From Parietichytrium sp. I65-24A (lineage: Eukaryota; Sar; Bigyra; Thraustochytrida; Thraustochytriidae): a DNA stretch of 64,000 nt. The DNA is taken from positions 186,001-250,000 of the forward strand of contig BLSF01000050.1 of NCBI GenBank assembly GCA_012862575.1, given 5' to 3'. The position numbers and the translations under genes were made by a program. How positions within the stretch are numbered: position 1 is the stretch's first letter; each line of letters opens with the position of its first letter. The notes beneath the pieces are model-generated. The model was given only the letters and a program-made list of their open reading frames with translations, was not told the DNA's origin and did no database searches. Positions 45,426 to 54,178 of the stretch are shown one piece after another.

Positions 45426-45431
45426 GTGAAA

Positions 45432-46808
45432 ATGTCGGACTACGAGTACGAATACTCGGACGAGGAGTTTGTATACTCGGACGGTGAGGGCGGCGAGGAG
45501 GAGCTGGGGCAGGATTCTTACGCCATCGACATCGAGAATGCATTCTACGAGGCGGAAGACGTGCGCAGGAGCGACCCTTCGCGCGCGCTGGAGCTGTTCC
45601 AGCGCGTGGTTAACCTGGAGAAAGAGAAGCGACAAGACGAGGTGACTTGGCGGTTCAAGGCGCTGGAGCACATCGTTGGGCTGCACTATAGGCTAGGGCA
45701 CGCCGAGGAGATGGTGGCCGCGTACCAGGAGCTGCTGGGGTGCCTGGACAAGGTGACGCGCAACGAATGCAACGACACAATCAACAATATCTTGGACACG
45801 ATCTCGGCCAATGCGGGCTCGGACCGGGCCAATATCTCGCTGTCCAAGATGTATAAGATCACACTGGACGTGCTCAAGGCGGCCAACAACGAAAGGCTCT
45901 GGTTTAACACCAACCTCAAGCTCGGCAAGATGTACCTGACCAACGCGGAGTACGCGCAGCTCTTGCGCGTGGTGGACTCCCTGCACGAGTCGCTCAAGAC
46001 GGGCGGCAGCAAAGACGACCCCAACAAGGAGGCGTACCTGCTGGAGGTCTACGCTCTTGAGATCGCCATGTACAGCGCCACGGGCGAGAAGTCGAAACTG
46101 AAGGAAATTTACCCCAAAACGAGGTCGTTAAGCGCCGCAATCCAGGATCCGCGGATCATGGGAGGGATTCACGAAGCGGGAGGCAAGATGAAGATGGAGG
46201 AGGAAAACTGGTCAGACGCCTACGACGACTTCTTCGAGGGCTTTCGAAACTACCAAGAGGCAGGAAATCCTCGCGCCAAGCAGTGTCTCAAATACGTTGT
46301 GCTTGCCAACATGATTGCCCTGAAGGACATCAACCCTTTTGATAGTCGAGAAGCAAAGGTTTACAAGGACGACAAAGAAATTCAGGCGATGATGCAGCTG
46401 CGCCAAGCCTTTGAAGGCTCTGACGTCAAGCAATTCGAAAAGCTCTTGCACGACCGGTCGTTGGGTATCACAGAAGATAAATTCATTATGAGATACGTAA
46501 GCAGCCTGCTGCAGAACATTAGGTCCCAGGTGCTTATTAAAATAGTCCAGCCATACGTGCGCGTAAAAACCTCCTTCTTGGCGAACGAAATCAATGTCTC
46601 GGACAAGGAGGTGCAGGCTTTGCTAGTTCAGCTCATATTGGACGGCCGCATCACGGCCAAACTCGACCAACGCAACTCCATTCTTGACAAATCCCCGAAC
46701 AAACTTAGCGGTTCAGCAGAGAATGTCGATCCTACCTACGCGTCAAAGTATGCGGCTTTAGGCAGATGGGCTGACACGCTTAAAGAGCTTGTGGAAGAGT
46801 CTCACTGA
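45432..46808 (+). CDS. CSN2: COP9 signalosome subunit 2
   Basis: A 458-residue protein, close to the usual length (human about 443). The acidic N-terminus MSDYEYEYSDEEF is typical of CSN2. The family pattern is collinear throughout: a DPSRALELFQRVVNLE-like first TPR, then WRFKALEHIV, then ERLWFNTNLKLGKMYL, then RIMGGIHEAGGKM. It continues with ARAKQCLKYVVLANM-like (PRAKQCLKYVVLANM here), NPFDSREAKVYKDD, and the PCI segment IRSQVLIKIVQPYVRV with the winged helix DKEVQALLVQLILDGRI. The protein is a scaffold of the COP9 signalosome, which removes Nedd8 from cullins and so controls cullin-RING ubiquitin ligases in nucleus and cytosol. No intron is present. The gene converges with the J-domain gene 290 bp away. 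Confidence 0.97.
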   Translation: MSDYEYEYSDEEFVYSDGEGGEEELGQDSYAIDIENAFYEAEDVRRSDPSRALELFQRVVNLEKEKRQDEVTWRFKALEHIVGLHYRLGHAEEMVAAYQELLGCLDKVTRNECNDTINNILDTISANAGSDRANISLSKMYKITLDVLKAANNERLWFNTNLKLGKMYLTNAEYAQLLRVVDSLHESLKTGGSKDDPNKEAYLLEVYALEIAMYSATGEKSKLKEIYPKTRSLSAAIQDPRIMGGIHEAGGKMKMEEENWSDAYDDFFEGFRNYQEAGNPRAKQCLKYVVLANMIALKDINPFDSREAKVYKDDKEIQAMMQLRQAFEGSDVKQFEKLLHDRSLGITEDKFIMRYVSSLLQNIRSQVLIKIVQPYVRVKTSFLANEINVSDKEVQALLVQLILDGRITAKLDQRNSILDKSPNKLSGSAENVDPTYASKYAALGRWADTLKELVEESH

Positions 46809-47098
46809 GACACATGTCTCAGCCTGTGTAGATTCCGGTTCCTATGTCACAATGCAAATAGCTTGATAGCTTCAAACCCTCTCCTCCTTTTGAATTTGCT
46901 GCCAACATCGGAATGTTTTTTTTCGCTCTCGCCAAATGTAAAGAAAGGAAAAAGCAACGCCGAACGAGTGGATGGGAAAGTACAATTCTTTTTTTCTTGT
47001 TTGCAGTATCAACAACAGTCGTCCATAAAAGAATGGAAAATGGAATTTCAAAAGTCAGACTCGGCATCAGTGAGTAGGTTGCGAATCTAGTAGGCTCA

Positions 47099-49426
47099 TC
47101 ACTGCTTGTGCTCATAAAAGTAGGGGTGTGCGCCACCTGCACGATGCCGCGATGCCTTGTAAAAACCAGGATCGTCAGCGTAAATTTCTTCACCGCTGTC
47201 ATCGTCAATATCTTCGTTGCCTCCGTCCTCGAAACGTTCATCATCATCATCGTCTTCATCTTCATCATCATCGTCCCCACTACTTGCCACGATGGACGAC
47301 TCGTCGTCGGCGTGCGTCCGAGCACCTCTCGCCCTTGTTTCCGATGTTCCGCCGCGCTCGAACCAGCCCGAGCCGGAACTTCCGGTCGGCTTTTCAAAAT
47401 TAGGGGTGTTGTAAAATTTGTCGTAAGCGGAAGAGGGGTTGTTGAAGTATGAGGAGGAATATGTACCACTTGGCTCTTGGCGATCATATGTGCTCGAAGG
47501 AGTGGTGCCTGCCTTGTCCTGCTGCGAATACGATGGTCTGGCCTTTTTCGAAGTGTTCCAGCTTTGTTGCTCTTCGTTCTGCCTGCGAACAATATCGTCC
47601 ATCCGTTTCGAAATGCGGTCAATGTCGTACAGTGTGCGTTTCTGTTCGTCGCTCAAAACCTCATTCGCCTCGTTGATGGCCTTGAACATGACCGAGGCTC
47701 GTGTCATGTCATCTTCGGTTCCGCGATGCTTGTCCGGGTGCCAGCGCAAACATTGCTTACGAAATGACTGCTTGATCTGAGCGGCGTTCGCATCAGACGA
47801 GACGCCAAGGACCAAGTAATGATCCGAAGCCTTGGCAGCGAGTTGTTTGGCGCGCTCCAAAAAATCTCCCCAGTTGTCACCGCTTGTGATCGTTGGAGAT
47901 GCAGGGTCGTCCTCACTTGAGCCATGATTGTTGCCCTTGCTCTTCTTCTCCATCTTGAGAAGGATTTGATAGTCTTTGATTGCGCGGTTGTAATCGAAGA
48001 GCGCCATGTATGACGCAGCCCTCTGGGCGATTGCGTTGGGGTAAGCGCCGCCGCGCAGATCGGTAGCCTGACTGCATCGACGAATTGCTTCGCTGTGGCT
48101 GCCCGTCTTCATATACGCCCGGGCACTGTTGTAATACAGCGTGGCGCGGTTCGTATCAGAAGTAATCCGTTCATCTGGGAACTTTTCTGTCAGCGCAATC
48201 GCTTCGTCATAGGCCATCCGAGCTCCCTCGTAGTCTTCAGCGCCATAAAGCCGGTTGGCCCGAACGGAATGTGACCAGAATAGAGTGGAAGGGTTGTTGA
48301 GCGCTTCCAGAGTGTGTCGAGCTCTCTCACGCTTCTCCGTGCCCCGTGGGCTCCCGATCGCCTTGTTGGCAATGTTCTCGTCATCTCCTGGCACCGTTGG
48401 CGAAGAAGAGTCCGAAGACTCGGAAGCGTTGTCTTCCACACGGGTGCCCAACGGAGAGGGAAGCTCACTGACCACCAGATCTACCGAGGAGCGGCCTGAG
48501 CCATCCTCGGAAGTAATATCAGCTCCGTGGCGGAGCAATAGCTTGACGCATTTTGCATGCCTGCCCTTGGCGGCAAGATGGAGGGCGGTGTAGCCTTCAG
48601 TAGTGCGGTCTTCAAGATGTTTGGCTAGGCTGTGAGTTCCGAACGACAAGAGCTTCTCCAAGACCTTATCGTTTCCAGACAAAGCAGCATGGTGCAGAGC
48701 GTTCCATTTTCTCTCACCGTCAGCGTCAAAAGGATTTGCACCGCATGTGAGCAATAGGGCAACAGTATCAGCGGCGCCAGAGTAAAGGAGCGGATCTTCG
48801 CCACCAGCTGCGGCATTTGCCAACGCCTTAGACAACGTCTCTTTGTAGCTCTCTAGAGCTGAGGAGACCACTGCGCGATCTGGGTTCAGCAACCTCCGCA
48901 CCAACTCCAGGTCTCCAACTTTCGAGGCCAATAAGAGCTGGTCCGAGTAGCTCTTCGCTGTGGCTGGCTTTGCTATAACAAGATTCGGGTTTTTGTTTTC
49001 GCTTCCATCAACGCTCTCAATATCATCCGCTAATGGATCCTCCAAAGCAAGTCGTTCAGAAGCGCGACTGCCCGAGTTGAGAAGCTGGAATCGAAGTGCC
49101 ATCACTTCTGCTCGGAGGCTCTCCACTTCCTTGAGCAGCTTTCCCTGCTCCAGAAGCCGCTCTTTCGACTGCAGAGACTCCACAAGCTGCGAGTCATGAA
49201 GCTGCTGTTGAAGAGCATCGATCAATTCTTGCTGCCTGCGTGAGCGGGTCTTTTCTAGCTCCACCGTGGTCTTCAGCGACGCGATTTTGTCATGCAGCGT
49301 GACGATCGCAGTCTCGTACCTTTCGCGCTCTTCCACATTCGACCTTTCAAACTCTTCCGCGACCTCCAAAAGTCTCTGACCAAGCACCGTTCCACCTGGC
49401 ATCGTTCTGGACTTGAATGACCGCAT
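47099..49426 (-). CDS. Ankyrin-TPR-J-domain co-chaperone
   Basis: A 775-residue protein from ATG 49426; the frame upstream has only non-ATG codons, and a second ATG is at 49402. Order: coiled coil about 20-125; ankyrin repeats about 170-330 (KWNALHHAALSGNDKVLEKLL, GYTALHLAAKGRHAKCVKLLL); TPR repeats about 370-510 (SVRANRLYGAEDYEGARMAY, RAASYMALFDYNRAIKDY); J domain about 530-600 with HYLVLGVSSDANAAQIKQSF and the essential HPD in RWHPDKHRG. It ends in a low-complexity Tyr/Ser region and an acidic tail encoded by GAT/GAA repeats. TPR-J proteins (DNAJC7 type) recruit and activate Hsp70 and Hsp90. The N-terminal ankyrin block is an addition to that architecture, probably for client or membrane-protein binding. 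Confidence 0.88.
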   Translation of the reverse strand: MRSFKSRTMPGGTVLGQRLLEVAEEFERSNVEERERYETAIVTLHDKIASLKTTVELEKTRSRRQQELIDALQQQLHDSQLVESLQSKERLLEQGKLLKEVESLRAEVMALRFQLLNSGSRASERLALEDPLADDIESVDGSENKNPNLVIAKPATAKSYSDQLLLASKVGDLELVRRLLNPDRAVVSSALESYKETLSKALANAAAGGEDPLLYSGAADTVALLLTCGANPFDADGERKWNALHHAALSGNDKVLEKLLSFGTHSLAKHLEDRTTEGYTALHLAAKGRHAKCVKLLLRHGADITSEDGSGRSSVDLVVSELPSPLGTRVEDNASESSDSSSPTVPGDDENIANKAIGSPRGTEKRERARHTLEALNNPSTLFWSHSVRANRLYGAEDYEGARMAYDEAIALTEKFPDERITSDTNRATLYYNSARAYMKTGSHSEAIRRCSQATDLRGGAYPNAIAQRAASYMALFDYNRAIKDYQILLKMEKKSKGNNHGSSEDDPASPTITSGDNWGDFLERAKQLAAKASDHYLVLGVSSDANAAQIKQSFRKQCLRWHPDKHRGTEDDMTRASVMFKAINEANEVLSDEQKRTLYDIDRISKRMDDIVRRQNEEQQSWNTSKKARPSYSQQDKAGTTPSSTYDRQEPSGTYSSSYFNNPSSAYDKFYNTPNFEKPTGSSGSGWFERGGTSETRARGARTHADDESSIVASSGDDDDEDEDDDDDERFEDGGNEDIDDDSGEEIYADDPGFYKASRHRAGGAHPYFYEHKQ

Positions 49427-51021
49427 TCTTCTCTTTCTGCCTCTGCTTCTTCGGTTTACACCTAACCCGCTCAGATTCGCAAAGCGAAACAACTATCAAA
49501 GCAATGTCAAGGAAGTTTCACTCAATCGTTGCTTCCGACAGCCACCGACGATCAATCTCCACACCTGTGAACAGGTGAATAAACACCTCAGTACTCCCGA
49601 ACGACTTCCGACACAAGAGCGCACTGATCAGCGCTGAGCACCGTTGCCTACAAAATGTATATATGTATGTATATAGATATACTGACTGTGGCTCCAGGAA
49701 CACTTTCGCAAACAGCAGCAGCACAAGTCTTCCAGCTCCTGACAGGCCAATCAGACACGCTTAAACACGACTAGCAAAGTGTCCTCGCCGAGGACTGGCA
49801 AACACAAATGAGACAGAGAATGTGTGGGAAAAGATAGAACAAGTGCCCTTCCTCCAAAGACCACTTTTCTCACAGATCTAATTTCAAAATCTGACCCCAC
49901 CAACACGCACGGTACGAGGCGTTCCGAGAACGCTCCGCAGAACCTTCTTTCAAAGAGCGTCGGTGAGCTTCGATAGGGATGGGACGGATTTGGTCCGCGA
50001 GTACACCTTCGGCAAATTTGAATTCGCCGGCTGGGAGACACTCTCTGATCTGATCAGAGAAACAAGGGCCAATAATAGCCCGGTGTTTTTTTTAAACGTG
50101 GGCTGCGGAGGGCACTTTTTGAGCTAGAAAAGAACCACTCCTCTCCAATTAGACCTATACCTGGATAAGGGATTCAGTTTCACTTGGTGATCCAAATTGA
50201 AATAAAATTGGTCGCTAACTAATTCGTTTAGTAATGCGCCCCATAGCGATAACGGCCATCTTCTGGTAGTGTATTTCATAGCAAGAGAAAACGGGACTCT
50301 GCTAGCTAGCTAGAGTCTCCAAGTACTCTACAGTTTATCCTAAAGCATCCCACCCATTGAAAGCTGACTGTGAATTCCCTGATAGCTAGCCCTATCTGTC
50401 AATTACGGCCTTCCTATCATATCATTACATCTACATTAAACAATAACGATTGCCGTTTTCAGTTGCATGGCACTCCTAAATCAACGTATTAAACTGCTAA
50501 TGAGACAATAGGTATAGAGATCGCATAGAGCAATCCGTAAAAAATTCATTTAACCATTCCAGACATTCATTCATTCAGAACATTGAACAAATTACATCGA
50601 ACGAGAAAACCAAAATTTACTGTTAAAATAGTGTTATGTTGTTGCTTGCAGTGAATCGTCCATTGAATAATAACTCTGAGTGAATTCTTCTGAAGCAACT
50701 CGTCACCTGCAATTGAACTTGGTCAACTTGGTCATCTATAAATCTATAACTATAATCATAACTCGACCAATCATCAACAACAGCAACACAGAAAAGTTAA
50801 ACAAGAGAATCCAATTAGAACTTGAACGGAGAAAAGAAAGGAAGCTGCGACGGGGAAGAATTAGACAGAGACACACACAGGTACGCTGGGCTTCCATCCC
50901 GCCAAGTCGCTCAAGTCGCTCAAGTCACAGGTTTCGGGTATTCCATAGCAGGTAGAATTTAGGTAACTCAGGTCCCATCATCCAAGTTCAACTTTTCCTC
51001 TCCGCACGTCAGCGACCGCGA

Positions 51022-51040
51022 GTACTGACTGTGAGTGTAC
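51022..51040 (+). promoter_or_regulatory. Recurrent near-palindromic motif
   Basis: GTACTGACTGTGAGTGTAC, with a 2-bp insertion relative to the 17-mer, about 235 bp upstream of the VOC-protein start. Confidence 0.45.
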
Positions 51041-51097
51041 GCGTGCATACGCGTACTTACGCTCCCTGTACTGCCCGTGTCTCTCGGTAGTCTCGGG

Positions 51098-51113
51098 GTA
51101 CTGGCAGTGAGTG
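51098..51113 (+). promoter_or_regulatory. Second copy of the recurrent motif
   Basis: GTACTGGCAGTGAGTG, about 160 bp upstream of the VOC-protein start. Confidence 0.35.
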
Positions 51114-51274
51114 GGGATAGGCGGACGAAGGCCTGCTGCTTGTCGCTTGCGGCCTGCTTGTTGACTTTATTTTGGCACCGGTTGGCTGGCACAAGTTTGC
51201 AGCAGCCAGCGTCTTGTCTTCTTCGTTCCGAGTCGAGTTGAAGTGGGGCACAAGTCGATGTGCACGGTAAGGCG

Positions 51275-52921
51275 ATGAGCTGCAGGTTGGGTTTTGTGCG
51301 GCTGAAGTGCTTCAGCGTCAACCGAACGACCAAATTTTACACCACGGTGCTCAATTTTGCGCTGAGGCGGAGGGCGGAGCTGCAGAATGGAGGGCTCACG
51401 TATGTAGTGCTGTCGCCTCGCGGTGAGGAGAAGCATAATTTGGACTTGAGGTTCGAGTGCGAAAAGTTCAAGCAGCTCAAGTTCAGCCGAATGGCGAAGG
51501 TGCCAATCTGCTCGCAGTCCAAGGTTCGCCTCGTTTTCTACGTGAAGAGCATCCGCGATGTAATCTTGGCTGTGGAGCGCAGCGTCACAGGCGCTTGGGT
51601 GTTTAGCCTGCCGCAAAGACACTCTGGGGTAGTCATAGCTGTGGTGGTGGACCCAAATGGCATTTTGATTCAGCTGGTCGAGATGTCCACGGAGAGTCTG
51701 CTCAAGATACATCCCAAGTATCTCGATTTCAGCAGGAATAAAGTCGCTGGACAGCCGATCAGCATTGAAGGAGCCAACGGAGAGAAAGGAGCTGGTGTGA
51801 GCACCAAGAACCCGCGGAGCTCCATGGCGGTCGCGAGTGGATACTCAGAGAAGCTTTCGTTCCAGTTTTCTCCAGTGCGATTCGGCCACGTAATTATTAA
51901 GTCGTTCAACGCTCTTGAGCAAGCCAAGTACTACGAGGACCTGTTTCGTCCTACCCTGCAAGCGAACGAGCGACCACAAAAGCTGTATCGGTCCCCGCCG
52001 AGCGAGTTTTATAGTCGCGGATTATTTATAGTCGACAAGGAAGACTTTCCAGATATGCTGTCGACGTATGTATGGCTCGGAAATGGCCCGAGGTCGCAAA
52101 ACACGACACTGTGCTTTATGCACAAAATTGAGCGTCAGAATTTCGCGATCGCCAGGACCGCAAACAAACGGGAGACGCAGGCTGCAAAAGGCAATGCCAT
52201 GGCGCCCGACTCTCGTGTAGAGGGGCCCAATGGCGCTGGCGGTGAAGGTAGCGACGACGAAGAGGACCCCGCAAATTTGCAGTCCGCTACGGATTGCTTC
52301 AGGTTCTTAATGACTCAAAAAAGCGTGCAGGAGATTGACCCATTTCTCGGCGTCGGGATACTGTGCCAAGACATCGAAGATACCGTCTCAAAGCTTGAAC
52401 GCCACCTTCGGTTCCCAGTCACGTTTATGCGGAAGTTGGAAAGAGTGGAGGCCGTGGGCCGGGCTTGCGCATTCATTGACCCGGAGGATGTCACCGTGCA
52501 GCTGGTCGATGAGCAGTCTTATGCAATGCCTGACCCAGACGCACCAGTCCCGGCGGCTGGAAACACGAAGCTCACAAGGGAGTACAACGCAGCGGAGCAG
52601 AAAGAAAGCATGTCAAAATTCCTCAACATGGAGTCCAAGCGTTCCACGAGAAACCGTCAAGGTGCCTCAAATGCTGCGCTTTTAAATAGTTTCAAGGGAC
52701 CACAAAGCAAAGACTCAGCAAGCAGCGGCAAGCACGGAAGCAACAAGAGTAGGTCGAAGAATAGCAGCGGCAAATACAGCAGTGGAGCTTCAGAAAAGCT
52801 TACTGATACCGCTTCCACGCCAGGCAAGGTATTTCCGGGAAGGATGGACCGTTTGAAAGTTTCTTCCGCTCAGGACGGCTCCTCGAGCGCCACGGATTCG
52901 CAAGCATTAGCTGATGAGTAA
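51275..52921 (+). CDS. Protein with repeated VOC (glyoxalase/bleomycin-resistance fold) units
   Basis: A 548-residue single-exon protein from ATG 51275 (the ATG at 51258 is out of frame). At least three VOC-like units are visible. One spans about residues 5-135, starting LGFVRLKCFSVNRTTKFYTT and ending VVVDPNGILIQLVEM. A second starts VRFGHVIIKSFNALEQAKYYED (about 205-310). A third runs from FLGVGILCQDIEDTVSKLERH to FIDPEDVTVQLVDE (about 360-415). The last strands keep the DPxG/DPED turn, but the position of the usual metal-binding Glu is Gln in units 1 and 3. A glyoxalase I activity is therefore doubtful, and a non-metal or regulatory role is possible. A long Ser/Lys/Gly-rich disordered tail follows (about 430-548). 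Confidence 0.7.
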   Translation: MSCRLGFVRLKCFSVNRTTKFYTTVLNFALRRRAELQNGGLTYVVLSPRGEEKHNLDLRFECEKFKQLKFSRMAKVPICSQSKVRLVFYVKSIRDVILAVERSVTGAWVFSLPQRHSGVVIAVVVDPNGILIQLVEMSTESLLKIHPKYLDFSRNKVAGQPISIEGANGEKGAGVSTKNPRSSMAVASGYSEKLSFQFSPVRFGHVIIKSFNALEQAKYYEDLFRPTLQANERPQKLYRSPPSEFYSRGLFIVDKEDFPDMLSTYVWLGNGPRSQNTTLCFMHKIERQNFAIARTANKRETQAAKGNAMAPDSRVEGPNGAGGEGSDDEEDPANLQSATDCFRFLMTQKSVQEIDPFLGVGILCQDIEDTVSKLERHLRFPVTFMRKLERVEAVGRACAFIDPEDVTVQLVDEQSYAMPDPDAPVPAAGNTKLTREYNAAEQKESMSKFLNMESKRSTRNRQGASNAALLNSFKGPQSKDSASSGKHGSNKSRSKNSSGKYSSGASEKLTDTASTPGKVFPGRMDRLKVSSAQDGSSSATDSQALADE

Positions 52922-52929
52922 TGATAAAT

Positions 52930-53250
52930 GAAAAATTAGAACAACTTCTTCGTAGCAGCAGATCACCAGATCCACCCGAGCGGGGATACTCTCTGAACCA
53001 CCCGAGCAGCACCAACCACGCACCACAAAGATGGCAAAAAACATAAAAGAATGGGTCCACTCGGCGTTGGCGGCGGCCGTCATGAGAGCTACGACCAACC
53101 TGAATCGTTCACCTCGGGTCCGACGACGGCAATTTTGTTGAACTCTGGAAAATTGGCGTTTGATTATCTTCCAGACTGGAGCAGTTCGCAAGCCCTACTT
53201 GAGAAGCCAAGCCTTCTGATGAATCCAGCAAAGCTAACGTTCTTGTAGCG
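52930..53250 (-). pseudogene. Possible degenerate copy of the neighbouring gene's 3' end
   Basis: The plus-strand words CACCACAAAGATGGC...GAATGGGTCCAC (about 53022-53060) resemble CGCCACAAAGATTGC...GAACGGGTCTGAC (about 53320-53356) at the 3' end of the next gene. On the minus strand, short peptide runs such as FFAIFV are shared. The frame is broken and the similarity short, so this is tentative. Confidence 0.22.
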
Positions 53251-53267
53251 GCTGATGGCCTATCGCG

Positions 53268-54131
53268 TCACCTCCTGGGCCGCGCGAGGACCAAGCTCGC
53301 ACCTTGATAAACTGCATCGGACGCCACAAAGATTGCTGAGAAGATGAAGAACGGGTCTGACATTAGCCCATCTGGCACGGGCGGCTGCAAAAAGTCCACT
53401 ATCTGCCCCTCGCTCCTCGGGCCAGGCAGGTGTACATTATCCGCGGAAGCTACTTCGGGGTCCCACTGGAGCGGCGCCATGCCAGAATTTGCCGCGACAA
53501 AGCGTAACACCGCGCTCACATCGCCGTGCTCGCCGGTGTATATCTTTGGCGGGCCGCTGGCCTTGTAGTAGAGCAGGACTGGGAAGCTCTTGGGCAGCAC
53601 GCCGCTCATCAAATACCCTGCGCGGCGCCCTTGCACGCGGACAAACACGACATGCGGGAAGACCCTTGCCGCCGTGACCACCGCCGGCAACATCTCCGCG
53701 GAGAACATGTCCCTGTCCAAGTACGCAAACACCACCGCCTCGCCGAACTTCTTCGCGTCGCGCACGCTCTTCACCGCCACCAGCACGCTCGAGTCATTGC
53801 GCACCAGCACCGGAACCGCCAACGCTCCATCGTCTCCATCGTCTCCCGCGCAAACCGCCACGTTCTCCCCATTCCCATTCCCATTCCCCGAGGTCGTTGC
53901 CCACGCCGACCTTTCCGTCGCTGCAGGAGCCGAGTGAGCCGAGTGAGCCGGCAACAAACGCGGCGGAGCGAGGGCCAGCGGACAGGAATGGCGCAGGTCA
54001 ATCACGGGTGACAGGCCGTCCCATTCCAACGCCATGGGCCATTCACCGCACTCCACGCGGCCCACATGCACCTCGTGCGCGACCACTTGCCACCATACCC
54101 ACGCCGACAATGCTGACAGTGCTCGCGCCAT
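53268..54131 (-). CDS. Secreted thioredoxin-fold protein without CxxC
   Basis: A 287-residue protein from ATG 54131 (the longer frame starts with GTG). It begins with a likely signal peptide (MARALSALSAWVWWQVVAHE), then a Gly/Asn/Ala-rich low-complexity segment. A thioredoxin-like unit follows, with strands VLVAVKS, AVVFAYLDRD and HVVFVRVQG. The cis-Pro turn SFPVLLYYKASG leads to a final strand/helix KIYTGEHGDVSAVLRFV. No CxxC is present, as in the b domains of protein disulfide isomerases or in calsequestrin-like proteins. Near the C-terminus a hydrophobic segment (DPFFIFSAIFVASDAV) may be a membrane helix. It is a likely ER or secretory-pathway protein with no oxidoreductase activity of its own. 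The gene is strongly GC-rich compared with its neighbours. Confidence 0.55.
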   Translation of the reverse strand: MARALSALSAWVWWQVVAHEVHVGRVECGEWPMALEWDGLSPVIDLRHSCPLALAPPRLLPAHSAHSAPAATERSAWATTSGNGNGNGENVAVCAGDDGDDGALAVPVLVRNDSSVLVAVKSVRDAKKFGEAVVFAYLDRDMFSAEMLPAVVTAARVFPHVVFVRVQGRRAGYLMSGVLPKSFPVLLYYKASGPPKIYTGEHGDVSAVLRFVAANSGMAPLQWDPEVASADNVHLPGPRSEGQIVDFLQPPVPDGLMSDPFFIFSAIFVASDAVYQGASLVLARPRR

Positions 54132-54140
54132 GACCCACAG

Positions 54141-54178
54141 ACTCACGGACTCACAGACTCACGGACTCACGGACTCAG
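54141..54178. repeat. 8-bp tandem repeat at a gene 5' end
   Basis: About five copies of ACTCACGG (one variant ACTCACAG) lie just upstream of the start codon of the minus-strand gene at 53268-54131. Confidence 0.85.

Larger units (their letters stand above)
44267..45431. other. Intergenic / CSN2 promoter and leader
   Basis: It contains the recurrent 17-mer (45056-45072) and a TTAGTTAGTTAGTGAGTGAGTG run (45119-45140). A purine-rich leader with AAGGAGAACAAGGAG and AGAGATCAG repeats runs up to the CSN2 start. No gene seen. Confidence 0.6.
49427..51274. other. Divergent intergenic region (J-domain / VOC genes)
   Basis: About 1.85 kb and AT-rich in the middle. It holds TATATGTATGTATATAGATAT (49654-49680), a TACTGACTGTGG half-motif at 49680, and two copies of the recurrent 17-mer near the VOC gene (51022, 51098). 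No gene seen. Confidence 0.6.
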
